Positions 34,942-45,263 of a stretch of DNA of 64,000 nucleotides are shown here, piece after piece. Where the stretch lies: the NCBI GenBank assembly GCA_036435485.1, contig CM071600.1, forward strand, positions 59,455,546 through 59,519,545. Reading direction: 5' to 3'. This DNA is from Saposhnikovia divaricata. Its lineage: Eukaryota > Streptophyta > Magnoliopsida > Apiales > Apiaceae. Both the position numbers and the translations under genes were made by a program. Under the pieces are notes generated by a model. It was not told where the DNA came from. It made no database searches and saw only the letters and a program-made list of their open reading frames with translations. Each line of letters begins with the position of its first letter. The first letter of the stretch is position 1.

Positions 34942-35458
34942 TGTTAGATATAATTGATGTAATGTTTCAGTGTTTAAGTGTAACAGTGAAATATCAGTGT
35001 TTAACTGGAAGGAAGTCAGAGTTTAGTAAAGTCTGACTGACGGAAGCTGGACAGAGTTTAGTAAAGTCTTTCTAGAAGCAGCGCGTACGAAGTCAACAAA
35101 AGATATTATAGATCAATTGAAGATTGATATGGAAGCGAGATCTTTGGAGACTGGATAGCTATCAAATAGATCGAGTTGACTTAGGAGACGTGTGACAATC
35201 TGTAATTGATATCATTGTATAGCTGATTATTAGGAATATCAATTAGAGATTGTATCGAAGCTGTATTCTTATAAATACAGTTAGGTTAACCCTAGAAGGG
35301 TATCGTGCATCGAACTATCTTTATTGTAACCTAGCAGCTCTTTGTGATAGTTTACATCACGAAGAGGGTTTTTAATATCAGAAGATTTAAAGTGCATAAT
35401 CATCTTAATTGTTATTCTCTCATCTAATATTGATTATTAGTGTGTATTCGGCCTAACA
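34942..35458 (+). repeat. 5' LTR of the Sirevirus-like element
   Basis: It contains a TATA-like TTATAAAT (35269-35276) within a CTGTATT/AATACAG hairpin (35261-35280), and direct repeats CAGAGTTTAGTAAAGTCT at about 35008 and 35047. Confidence 0.95.
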
Positions 35459-35460
35459 AG

Positions 35461-35472
35461 TGGTATCAGAGC
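35461..35472 (+). other. Primer-binding site (initiator tRNA-Met)
   Basis: TGGTATCAGAGC, the classic plant retroelement site complementary to the 3' end of initiator tRNA-Met, starts two bases after the LTR. Confidence 0.9.
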
Positions 35473-35518
35473 CAATCTGTTACTTTATTACATTTTAGAT
35501 CCAAACACAACAATAATC

Positions 35519-37276
35519 ATGTCAGCAATTCCTCCACCAACATCTACTAGTTCTGAAAAGGCTCCTACTACTGTGAGTCGTCATGAACCAATCAGGGTTC
35601 CTATTCTCAGGCCATCAGAGTATGCCATGTGGAAGGTCAAGATGACTATGTTTCTGGAGGCTACAGATCTCAGGCCATCAGAGTATGCCATGTGGAAGGT
35701 CAAGATGACTATGTTTCTGGAGGCTACAGATCCAGAATATCTTGACAGGATTAATGAAGGCCCTCACAATCCTACAAAACTATCTGATGCAACTGCTGGT
35801 GAAGAAGCTAAAATAGTTCCAAAGGAAAAGAAGGAAATGACTCCTGAAGATCTATCATCAATTGCTAAGGATGCGAAGGTTAGGCATTTACTGCATAGTG
35901 CTTTAGACAATGTTATGTCTAACAAAGTGATTAACTACACCACTGCAAAAGAGATCTGGGATGCTCTTGAAGTCAGATGTCAAGGAACTGCTGTTATTAA
36001 GAAGAATAGGAGAAACATACTCACACAAGAGTATGAGCACTTTGAGGCTAAACCTGAAGAGACCATGACAGAAACATTTGATAGATTCTGTAAACTGCTC
36101 AATGATCTGTCATTGATCAACAAAGAGTATGATCTAGAAGACTCAAATCTCAAGTTTCTTCTTTCTCTACCTGAAAAGTGGGATGTGAAAACAACCACTA
36201 TTAGAGACAACTATGAACTTGCTGAAACAGAGATTGATGAAATCTATGGGCTGCTCAAAACTCATGAATTGGAAATGGAGCAGAGAAACAGGAGATCAAG
36301 CAGGAAGGCAAAGTCTGTTGCTCTTAAGGTTGAAGAGAAGCCTCAGAAGAAAGAGGCATCAAGAAGGAAAATGAAGGGAAAAGCCTTGGTCATGCACTCA
36401 GAAAGTGAATCATCAAACTCTAATTGTGATTCAAACTCTTCTGAATCATCTGACTCTGAGGATGATGAAGAAGAAATGAGAAAAATGGCTGTGTTGATGG
36501 TGAAGACCTTCAAGAAAATGGGTTTCAAGAATTTCAAGAAAGGGAAAAGGTTTTCTAGAGATTCAAATGAAGACAGAAAAAGTTTCAGGAAGTCTGAAAG
36601 AAAAGAGACCAAGTCTGGGAAGAAGGATAAGTCTGAAATTCAATGCTACAAGTGCAAGGAGATGGGTCACTATGCTCCTGAGTGCAAGAAGGGTAAAACT
36701 GGAAAGGTACTCATCACAAAAGGCAGAGATTGGGTAGACACTTCAGATTCAGATGAGGAAGTCAACTATGCTCTCATGGCTACTACTGAATCAGAAACTT
36801 CTGAAAATCAGGTACCTCTAACTACCTATGCTTATAATATTGATGATATTTCCCAATTAAGAATTTATCTTAAGTCATTGCATATAAGTTATAGGGATCA
36901 GACTTTAGAGAATGAGAGGATTAAATCTGAGAATTCTGAACTCAAAGAGAGAAATAAAATTGTTGAAGAAAAGCTAAAAAATATGCAACAAGTTCAGAAA
37001 GAGAGAGATGATGTTGTTTCTATAGAACAGGATTTGCTTCAGAAATATAAACAACTAGAATCTGAGTTGGAGGAAGCAAATAAGAAAATTAGGACTTGGA
37101 CTAATTCTGGAAAGGACACTCAACAGATTTTTCAAACAGACACTGTTGGTCTAGGTTATAATGAGGGAGATGAACTAAGATTTCAAAGTCAAGTTAAAAT
37201 CAGACCTCATTTGGACATGGAGCCAGTAAATTTTTGTCTAATAATGAAAAAGAAACTGTTAAGGTCAAATCAGTAA
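35519..37276 (+). pseudogene. Sirevirus-like gag, frameshifted at its 3' end
   Basis: 585 codons open with a short Ser/Pro leader, then a UBN2-type gag capsid region (AKEIWDALEVRCQGT, ETMTETFDRFCKLLNDLSLI), a Ser/Asp-rich stretch and a CCHC knuckle CYKCKEMGHYAPEC (about residues 377-390). A coiled coil follows (about 455-530). A perfect 63-bp tandem duplication repeats 21 residues near the N terminus (LRPSEYAMWKVKMTMFLEAT, twice). The frame leaves the conserved reading near 37220. The continuation sits in another frame and meets a TAG at about 37364, so a full gag cannot be made without recoding. Confidence 0.88.
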
Positions 37277-37368
37277 AAACTTGTGCTAAACAGGTTAATA
37301 TTGGTTTGATGACAGATAAACAACTCAAACATAAACTGAAGGAGTTAAAATCTGTTAAGAAATAGAGA

Positions 37369-37815
37369 GTGTCAAATAAGAACAGAAATGGAAAAGTATG
37401 CATCAATTCAGGAAATAAACCAATGCTTGCTAGTTATGCTCCAAGAAAGACATGTCATAACTGTGGTAGTACTAAGCATCTTGCAAATTTCTGCAAGAAA
37501 AACAAAAATATAAATTCTTTACCTTCCAAGTCTGAGGTAAAGAAGGATTTTGCTAGAACTAAGCCACAGACTTTATGCACATACTGTGGAAGCACTTGGC
37601 ATTCCATTTATACTTGCAGAGAGTATCATGCTATCTATCATAATTACTATGAACTGAAACCCAATCTGAAATGGGTTAAAGTTAATACTGCAAGTGTAAA
37701 CTCTGATACTGTTAGCTCAAACCCTGATAATGTTAATTCCGCTGCTAAAGCTAACAAAGTTAAGAATGTCAAAGGATCCAAGCAAGTCTGGATCCTTAAA
37801 TCTAACTCTCAGTAA
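37369..37815 (+). pseudogene. Gag 3' segment with two extra zinc knuckles
   Basis: A 148-codon frame continuing gag after the amber stop. It has CHNCGSTKHLANFC and CTYCGSTWHSIYTC, two CCHC-like knuckles typical of the long Sirevirus gag, then a Ser/Asn-rich tail built on repeated N-S-D words. It stops 10 bp before pol opens in a different frame. Confidence 0.8.
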
Positions 37816-37825
37816 TTGCTTGTGA

Positions 37826-40800
37826 TTGCAGGGCAATAGGGAGGCAACCCTAGTTGTGGACAGTGGATGTTCAGGACACATGACTGGAAATAAAGCCCTG
37901 CTATCAGACTATGAGGAGAAGGCTGGCCCAAAAGTTTCCTATGGTGATGGCAATGTAGGAAGAACATTGGGATATGGCAATATTAATCTTGGAAATGTCA
38001 TCATCAACAATGTAGCTCATGTCCCAGGACTCAAGCATGACTTGCTATCTGTGAGTCAAATCTGTGACAAGGGATATCATGTAGATTTTCAACTTGAATA
38101 TTGTGAAATCATCAGCAAATCTACAGGAAAAGTTGTTCTAGTTGGTCATAGGCAAAACAACATTTATGAAATCAAGCTCTTAATAGACTCTGTTAGAAAA
38201 GCTGTTTGCCTGTCTACAAGAATGTCTAGTGAAGAGAGTTGGAAGTGGCACAAGAAACTCTCACATTTGAACTTGAACAACATCAATGAATTGATCAGAA
38301 AGGATCTTGTAAGAGGACTCCCAAAGGCTCTGTTAAATGTTTATGGCCTATGTGATTCATGTCAAAAGGCCAATCAAAGGAAGTCATCTTTCAAGAGCAA
38401 GACAGAATTTTCAATCACTGATCTTTATCATCTTCTGCATGTTGATCTCTTTGGTCCAGTAAATGTTATGTCTATAGCAAGGAAGAAATATGCTTTAGTC
38501 ATTGTTGATGAATACACTAGATTCACTTGGGTGTATTTTCTAGCAAAGAATGATGAAACTACATTAACTCTGATGGAGCATGTGAAGCTTCTAGACAAAG
38601 GATCAAGTAACAAAGTCAGAATCATCAGAAGTGATAATGGAACTGAGTTCAGGAATGCAACAATGGAAGAATTCTTCAAGGACAATGGAGTGAAGCAAGA
38701 ATTTTCAGCACCTGGTACACCACAACAAAATGGTGTAGTTGAAAGGAAAAATAGAACCTTGATAGAAGCTGCAAGAACTATGCTTGATGAAGTAAAATTG
38801 CCAACTTATTTCTGGGCAGAAGCTGTTCAAACTGCTTGTTTTACTCAAAATGCTACACTGATCAATAAGCATGGAAAGACACCATATGAGATGGTGAAGA
38901 AAAAGAAGCCTAACCTGAAATACTTTCATATTTTCGGGTGCAAATGCTTTGTTTTGAAGACTCATCCTGAACAGTTGACCAAGTTTGAGCTAAAGGCAGA
39001 TGAAGGAATTTTTGTTGGCTATCCACTGTCAACAAAGGCATTCAGAGTTTACAATCTGAGAACTAAAGTGATCATGGAATCTATACATGTGTCTTTTGAT
39101 GACAAGAAAATAACTGGACTTGAAGACATAGATGAATATGATCAACTGAACTTTGAAAATGAAGATTTAAACTCTGTTAAAGTAAACTCTGATCAAACTA
39201 TTCTGACAGACTCTGTTGAAACAGACTCTGAACCTCTACTGGTAAACACTGGAGAAACTTCTCAGCCACAACAAAGGGAAGAACCAGTTGAGGGGGAGCA
39301 TGATCAAGATGAAGACTCAAACATTGATACTGAGTCAACTGAAAAATCTGGATCAAACTCTGATGATTCAAACTCTGAAAATTCAAATTCTGACTCTGGG
39401 CAGTCAAGTTCAGGGGGAGTCTCAGAAAATGAAGAAAGTCCACAACAAAATCAGGAGAGCATGGATCAATGGGGAGGATCACATGCTGACAGAAGTCATT
39501 TGCCTTCTGCTAGGAAATGGACTAAATCACATACACCTGATTTGATAATTGGTGATCCAGATGCAAAAGTGAGAACAAGAAGTGCCACTGCAAGTGAATG
39601 TTTGTTTCATGCATTCTTGTCTAATAATGAGCCAAAGAAAGTGGAAGAATCTCTTCAAGATGCTGATTGGATAACAGCAATGCAGGAAGAGTTGAATGAA
39701 TTTGAAAGGAATGAAGTTTGGACCCTTGTACCAAGGCCAAAGAACAGATCTATTGTTGGTACTAAATGGGTTTTCAGAAACAAGACTGATAGTGAAGGTG
39801 TTATCACAAGGAACAAGGCTAGACTGGTAGCAAAAGGCTATTCACAGCAGGAAGGAATAGACTATGATGAAACATTTGCTCCAGTTGCAAGATTGGAGGC
39901 AATCCGAATTTTTCTAGCATATGCCTCTCACAAGAAATTCAAAATGTTCCAGATGGATGTGAAAAGTGCTTTTCTGAATGGGAAGCTCGAAGAAGAAGTG
40001 TTTTTTGAACAACCACCAGGATTTGTGGACCCAAAATATCTAGACCATGTCTACAGGCTGGATAAAGCACTCTATGGACTTAAGCAAGCACCAAGGGCAT
40101 GGTATGAAACTCTGGCTCAATTTCTCTTAGAAAGTGGATTCAACAGAGGTACTATTGACAAAACTCTGTTTTATTTCAAATCTGGGAGTGACTTGCTTTT
40201 AGTTCAGATATATGTTGATGACATTATCTTTGGGTCTACTAATGATAAACTCTGTAAGAAGTTTGCCAAGCTCATGCAGTCCAGATATCAAATGAGCATG
40301 ATGGGAGAGCTTAGTTATTTTCTAGGCCTACAGGTGAGACAAACAGATGATGGTATCTTCATTAATCAAGCAAAATATACCAGAAATCTTCTCAAGAAAT
40401 TTGGTATGCTTGGCTGTTCATCTGCATCAACTCCCATGGCAACAGCAACTAAATTGGACAAAGACACAGGAGTTTCAGTGGATATGACAAACTACAGGGG
40501 CATGATAGGATCTCTTCTTTACTTGATAGCTAGTAGGCCTGACATCATGTATGCAACCTGTCTTTGTGCAAGATTTCAGGCAGATCCTAGAGAGCCACAT
40601 CTGACAGCTGTGAAAAGAATCTTCAAGTATCTCAAGGGCACCATATCATTAGGTCTGTGGTACCACAGAGAAACAGATTTCAAGCTACTTGGGTATTCTG
40701 ATGCAGACTTTGCAGGCTACAAGATAGACAGAAAGAGCACTAGTGGAAGTTGTCAATTTCTTGGTGACAGACTTGTCTCTTGGTACAGCAAGAAACAAAA

Positions 40801-41155
40801 ATCAATTTCTACATCTACAGCTGAAGCAGAGTATATTGCAGCTGGTAGCTGTTGTGCACAGATCTTGTGGATGAAGAATCAATTGCTGGATTATGGATTG
40901 AGGTACAGTAAGATTCCTATTTACTGTGATAATCAAAGTGCTATTGCTATGACAGGTAATCCAGTACAGCATTCAATGACCAAGCACATCAGCATAAGGT
41001 ACCATTTCATCAGAGAACATGTGGAAGAAGGGAATATTGAACTACATTTTGTGTCTACAGAACAACAGCTTGCAGATATCTTCACCAAACCATTGAGTGA
41101 AGCTACATTTACAAGACTGGTCAATGAACTAGGAATGGTCTCTGGTTCTGACTAG
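37826..41155 (+). CDS. Sirevirus-like pol polyprotein, single open frame
   Basis: 1109 residues with every pol domain in copia order. Protease: VVDSGCSGHMTG (about 9-20). Pre-integrase: WKWHKKLSHLNLNNI. Integrase core: HVDLFGP, RSDNGTEF and GVVERKN, with the D, D and E ligands present. A long acidic Ser/Asn linker (about 440-600) follows. Reverse transcriptase has QMDVKSAFLNG and YVDDIIFGS. RNase H has STAEAEYIAAG and CDNQSAIAM, ending in HFVSTEQQLADIFTKPL. It lacks its own credible initiation context and would be expressed from the gag-pol RNA. No internal stop is visible, so it may be enzymatically competent even though gag is broken. Confidence 0.93.
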   Translation: MQGNREATLVVDSGCSGHMTGNKALLSDYEEKAGPKVSYGDGNVGRTLGYGNINLGNVIINNVAHVPGLKHDLLSVSQICDKGYHVDFQLEYCEIISKSTGKVVLVGHRQNNIYEIKLLIDSVRKAVCLSTRMSSEESWKWHKKLSHLNLNNINELIRKDLVRGLPKALLNVYGLCDSCQKANQRKSSFKSKTEFSITDLYHLLHVDLFGPVNVMSIARKKYALVIVDEYTRFTWVYFLAKNDETTLTLMEHVKLLDKGSSNKVRIIRSDNGTEFRNATMEEFFKDNGVKQEFSAPGTPQQNGVVERKNRTLIEAARTMLDEVKLPTYFWAEAVQTACFTQNATLINKHGKTPYEMVKKKKPNLKYFHIFGCKCFVLKTHPEQLTKFELKADEGIFVGYPLSTKAFRVYNLRTKVIMESIHVSFDDKKITGLEDIDEYDQLNFENEDLNSVKVNSDQTILTDSVETDSEPLLVNTGETSQPQQREEPVEGEHDQDEDSNIDTESTEKSGSNSDDSNSENSNSDSGQSSSGGVSENEESPQQNQESMDQWGGSHADRSHLPSARKWTKSHTPDLIIGDPDAKVRTRSATASECLFHAFLSNNEPKKVEESLQDADWITAMQEELNEFERNEVWTLVPRPKNRSIVGTKWVFRNKTDSEGVITRNKARLVAKGYSQQEGIDYDETFAPVARLEAIRIFLAYASHKKFKMFQMDVKSAFLNGKLEEEVFFEQPPGFVDPKYLDHVYRLDKALYGLKQAPRAWYETLAQFLLESGFNRGTIDKTLFYFKSGSDLLLVQIYVDDIIFGSTNDKLCKKFAKLMQSRYQMSMMGELSYFLGLQVRQTDDGIFINQAKYTRNLLKKFGMLGCSSASTPMATATKLDKDTGVSVDMTNYRGMIGSLLYLIASRPDIMYATCLCARFQADPREPHLTAVKRIFKYLKGTISLGLWYHRETDFKLLGYSDADFAGYKIDRKSTSGSCQFLGDRLVSWYSKKQKSISTSTAEAEYIAAGSCCAQILWMKNQLLDYGLRYSKIPIYCDNQSAIAMTGNPVQHSMTKHISIRYHFIREHVEEGNIELHFVSTEQQLADIFTKPLSEATFTRLVNELGMVSGSD

Positions 41156-41683
41156 GAATGTTGGTTAGATTCAAATTTTACTTATGTAATGTGTTGCTCA
41201 TATTTCCTTGATTTGTTAAGTGCTAAGTGAACTCTGTTGATTAAACTCTGTTATGCATACTCTGTTAACATGTTTTTTCTTTAAACACTGTCAAACTCTG
41301 TTAAATTCTGTCAGCATGCCTATATGTCATACACTGTTAATAAGTTTGATAAACTCTGTGAATTCTGAGTTGATTGTTGTCTGAATGGAAACACCAATGA
41401 AGAAATATGTATGAAGCATGATTCTCAGTAATTAATCATGAATCTTTCTGAGTTATTGTGATCTAATCTTAGATTGTGCAGAAAGTTAACACAACATGAT
41501 ACTGGTTCATATTTATAGCATCTCTTAGTTTATTTTGTCCTAAACTCTGAGTCTATAAATACTGTGTGCATTGCCTCTCATGAATAACTACTGATGTTGA
41601 TGAACTCTAAACTCTGTTAGTTATACTCTGGTAGATTAAAATGCTTACTGTAATACCCCCAAAGAAAATGTATATCGGTTGCT

Positions 41684-41848
41684 AAACTCCTTTGAGATTA
41701 TGTTGGTGACTAGGATGACCCAGGAACTTATTGGTATATAATACGGGCTAAAATTCTCTGATTTTTGGTGACTAGTCAAAGACTAGGATGACCCAGGAAC
41801 TTATCAAAATGATAAGGGCTAAAATTTTTGAATTTTTGGTGACTGGCT
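41684..41848. repeat. About 83-bp tandem duplication
   Basis: TTGGTGACTAGGATGACCCA at 41684 is matched by GACTAGGATGACCCAGGAAC at 41771. Each is followed by CTTAT...GGGCTAAAAT. The block ends just before the AT microsatellite. Confidence 0.8.
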
Positions 41849-41876
41849 CCAACCTCTAATTACTGGAATGAATAGA

Positions 41877-41879
<3 letters not shown>

Positions 41880-41940
<61 letters not shown>
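41880..41940. repeat. (AT)n microsatellite
   Basis: About 30 uninterrupted AT units lie inside the copia element, just upstream of its third ORF. Confidence 0.95.
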
Positions 41941-41942
<2 letters not shown>

Positions 41943-41944
41943 CA

Positions 41945-43087
41945 GTGGTGATAATTGCTATTTTTACTGCGCATGATACAGAGTTAGCTGCAAACATGTT
42001 TCTTGAAGAACATGGAAATGATGTCACTCTAGAAGATGTAAAGGCTGAAGAGCTAAGACTTAAAGCTGAACATGAGAAAAAGCTTAAGTCTGGGAAATTC
42101 AAGAAGAAAGATGAAAAGGCATCAAGGCCTGTTCTTAAAGGCATTAAGATCAATGAAAATGTCAATGCTGATCAGAGATTGTCTCATTCAAGAAAGCCAA
42201 CAGCAGATGAGGCTAGATTAAAGCTTAAAGAAAAAGTTGTTGAAGATGATAAGAGTTTAAAGAAGTCAAGGCAAGTTACAACCTCTGTTTCTACACATGT
42301 TGTACAAACTACTCTTCCAATTCATGGTTTTGTGATACCTACTATTCCTGATAATACTGAGAAAGTTCAAGGAGGTGATATTTTTCAAAGCAGAGCAATG
42401 ATTGCTAAGCAACCTCATGATTTGGCTGGTTTAGGGTCAAACAGAGAAAGGACTTTGAATATTACTCCTAGAGATCATTCATCACTGGCTGCTCCAGGCA
42501 AGGGTGTCCTTCAAGTTAATTTGGACAAGCTGGAATCAGTACAGTTGATTCATCAAAGAAGTCTAAATAAAGACTTTCTGCTGTATTTCATGGAGGATGG
42601 GACTGTTTACAAAATTGGAGAGCATGATATTCATTTGAAAATGTATGAAGAACTACAGTATGTCTTACATATTTTCAAGGTGAATAACAGTCCTACTTAC
42701 CGAGCTGCAGAAGTGCTCAGATACCAGATGGAAAGATCAAAGATGATTTGTGGAATTAAAGACAAGTCTGAATATTTACCAAAGTACTTAGATTACAAAG
42801 GAAGAATGGTTGAAATGAAGAGAAACAGTGCTAAGCTGAGAACTGATTTGGGTGTCACTGTGCTTGAATTTAATTCAGAATCAGCAAAGTCATACTTTAT
42901 CAGACTTGGAAATGAAATGAAGAAGAACAGCGTCTATGATCTGAGATCAGCTATTTATCAGACAGATGGTACAGATTCTAAGCTTCGAGAGATCAAGCTA
43001 GAAATGGAAAGAGCACTTGAAGTTGCAGAAGAGAGATTGCTAACAGAGTACTTGAAGACAGCATGGGATGTTGAAAGGATTAAGTAA
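41945..43087 (+). CDS. Third ORF of the Sirevirus-like element, function unknown
   Basis: About 380 residues between pol and the 3' LTR, where Sireviruses carry an extra or envelope-like ORF. The N-terminal third is highly charged (EDVKAEELRLKAEHEKKLKS) and probably coiled coil. The middle is less biased (TLPIHGFVIPTIP). The C-terminal half is a mixed alpha/beta-like stretch with LDYKGRMVEMKRNSAKLRTD. I see no signal peptide and no strong membrane segment, so an envelope role is not supported. The first few codons run out of the AT microsatellite, so the true start could have been lost or lie at MFLEEHGND. There are no internal stops. Confidence 0.6.
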   Translation: MVIIAIFTAHDTELAANMFLEEHGNDVTLEDVKAEELRLKAEHEKKLKSGKFKKKDEKASRPVLKGIKINENVNADQRLSHSRKPTADEARLKLKEKVVEDDKSLKKSRQVTTSVSTHVVQTTLPIHGFVIPTIPDNTEKVQGGDIFQSRAMIAKQPHDLAGLGSNRERTLNITPRDHSSLAAPGKGVLQVNLDKLESVQLIHQRSLNKDFLLYFMEDGTVYKIGEHDIHLKMYEELQYVLHIFKVNNSPTYRAAEVLRYQMERSKMICGIKDKSEYLPKYLDYKGRMVEMKRNSAKLRTDLGVTVLEFNSESAKSYFIRLGNEMKKNSVYDLRSAIYQTDGTDSKLREIKLEMERALEVAEERLLTEYLKTAWDVERIK

Positions 43088-43233
43088 TTTATGCTCTGTA
43101 AGTTTTTCATATTTTCTGTAATTTTGTTAAGTATCAGTTTAAACTCTGTTTAGTTGTTAAATACTGTATATGATTATTTGTTTTTGACATCATCAATTAT
43201 CTATTAACTTGTGCATTTTTCCTAATGAACAAG

Positions 43234-43244
43234 TTGGGGGAGAT
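43234..43244 (+). other. Polypurine tract
   Basis: TGGGGGAGAT lies directly before the 3' LTR and is the expected plus-strand primer site. Confidence 0.85.
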
Positions 43245-43761
43245 TGTTAGATATAATTGATGTAATGTTTCAGTGTTTAAGTGTAACAGTGAAATATCAG
43301 AGTTTAACTAGAAGGAAGTCAGAGTTTAGTAAAGTCTGACTGACGGAATCTGGACAGAGTTTAGTAAAGTCTGTCTAGAAGCAGCGCGTACGAAGTCAAC
43401 AAAAGAAATTAGAGATCAATTGAAGATTGATATGGAAGCGAGATCTTTGGAGACTGGATAGCTATCAAAGAGATCGAGTTGACTTAGGAGACGTGTGACA
43501 ATCTGTAATTGATATCATTGTATAGCTGATTATTAGGAATATCAATTAGAGATTGTATCGAAGCTGTATTCTTATAAATACAGTTAGGTTAACCCTAGAA
43601 GGGTATCGTGCATCGAACTATCTTTATTGTAACCTAGCAGCTCTTTGTGATAGTTTACATCACGAAGAGGGTTTTTAATATCAGAAGATTTAAAGTGCAT
43701 AATCATCTTAATTGTTATTCTCTCATCTAATATTGATTATTAGTGTGTATTCGGCCTAACA
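43245..43761 (+). repeat. 3' LTR of the Sirevirus-like element
   Basis: 517 bp, the same length as the 5' LTR. The differences cluster in the first 230 bp, while the promoter and R/U5 part look identical. Confidence 0.95.
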
Positions 43762-44339
43762 TAAATTATTGATAATATTATGAATTATTCGGATTAGAAT
43801 AATTTTAATTCTAATGGTTAGTACATGGTTAGTTGTAAAGAAAATTATATTTGGAATTTAATGACTTCTACTTGTTGGTGTCGGTTATGTTCCGACTGGC
43901 AGTCACCCGTATAAAGGGGATGCCGTCAAATTTTTCTAAAAATATTAATTATATTATATTATATATATATATATATACTTTTAAATTGGAGTGGCATTTG
44001 AACTACATTTTTATTTATGTGATTAATTGTTAAATGCTTGTTAGCTTTAATTATATATTTATGTATTTAATTATATAATTATGTTGTCAGTGGTCAGGGG
44101 TTGATATTATATGATTAAAGTCAATAAATTTAGGGATTATCGCAAGGGTAGATTAAGGTTAGATGTTCGAAGATGAATGTCGAATATCGAATAGAATTCT
44201 GAAATAATGTTTTTATATATGTAGATTCGAAGGACGTAGACTCAAGGAATAAAGGAAAGGCGAAGACTGAGGGTTTTTTAGTTAAGTGACTAGCGTGAAA
44301 GTACTTGGTTAAGGCAAGTGACTCAAACCTTATGTTGAA

Positions 44340-44700
44340 GTTCAGATTCCAATAACTGCTTGTGAATTTCTGTTCAAACTTGTATAATTTACTGTTGTTT
44401 CTTTTAAATTATTGTTGAATCTCTCGTACCTTGTTATTCATTCCTTATAAATTATTGTTGAAACTCTTGTACCTTGCTTATCCTTTTAAATAATTGCTTA
44501 ACTCTTGTACCTTAGTACTTGCTCTTATGAATTGATGTTTAAACCCTTGTACCTTCTTGCTTGTACCTCTGAATAATTAATTAAAGTTCCGTACCCTGTT
44601 ATTTATCTTTATGAATTATTGTTTAAACCCTTGTACCTTATCATTGATGCCATGAATAATTGTTTAAAATTCTTGTACCCTACTGTCAGACTAATTCCTG
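44340..44700. repeat. About 42-bp degenerate tandem repeat
   Basis: CTTGTACCTT-like words recur at about 44424, 44467, 44504, 44546, 44588, 44627 and 44675, with AAATTATTGTT(G/T)AAAC between them. Confidence 0.8.
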
Positions 44701-45180
44701 TTAAACTATAAACCTTAGTTCATAAGGGGATTCATAATTTATGCCTTGCTCTATCACAAACCCTTTATTTACACTTAATTCCTAAATTACCCAAATAAAA
44801 TCCTACTTATAATTCCCTGGAACTTTAATTTTAAAACCTTAACATTTACTTTATCCCTCATTTGCTCGTGACCTTTTATTTGATTTAACCCTGTCTTTCA
44901 GAAACCTACCCAAGTTAATTAAATATTTCTCTTTATAATATTATGTGCTTGACAAACATTTATTCTTAAATACCTTTGAATGACACTTGAATCCCTATCT
45001 TGTGTATCTTATGCAATTACTCCTAAATGCTTCCCTGACCCTTAATTCACTATAAATGCAAATCAAAATGGCTTATTTATTTTAAAAATGTTTTAAAATT
45101 CCTTAAGCTGGGCTGATCTGTTATCAGTGAGCTTAAGGATCGAAAAGTGAATTGTTTTAAAGGTTTTATAGATTGGAGAA

Positions 45181-45263
45181 GCGTAAGAGGCTAGGGGTGG
45201 TTCCCCTAGTCCAGCACTTTTTATTTAGCGTAAGAGGCTAGGGGTGGTCCCCCGAGTCCGGCA
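45181..45263. repeat. Duplicated 36-bp GC-rich block with hairpin
   Basis: GCGTAAGAGGCTAGGGGTGG begins at 45181 and 45228. The first copy forms a perfect CTAGGGG/CCCCTAG stem. Confidence 0.85.

Larger units (their letters stand above)
34942..43761 (+). mobile_element. Complete Sirevirus-like Ty1/copia retrotransposon (8.8 kb)
   Basis: Two 517-bp LTRs (34942-35458 and 43245-43761) both read TGTTAGATATAATTG...TTCGGCCTAACA and are flanked by the 5-bp duplication TAAAT. By eye they differ at about seven positions (roughly 1.4%), so the insertion is fairly young. A primer-binding site follows the 5' LTR and a polypurine tract precedes the 3' LTR. Gag carries breaks, pol is one open frame, and a third ORF lies between pol and the 3' LTR, as in Sireviruses. 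It sits inside a gypsy LTR. Confidence 0.95.

Noticed and set aside
41860..42165. Minus-strand ORF spanning the AT microsatellite
   Set aside because: It is antisense to the third ORF and its end is a run of Tyr-Ile from the AT repeat.
41945..43087. Envelope protein call for the third ORF
   Set aside because: The position fits, but there is no signal peptide or membrane anchor, so only an unknown-function label is justified.
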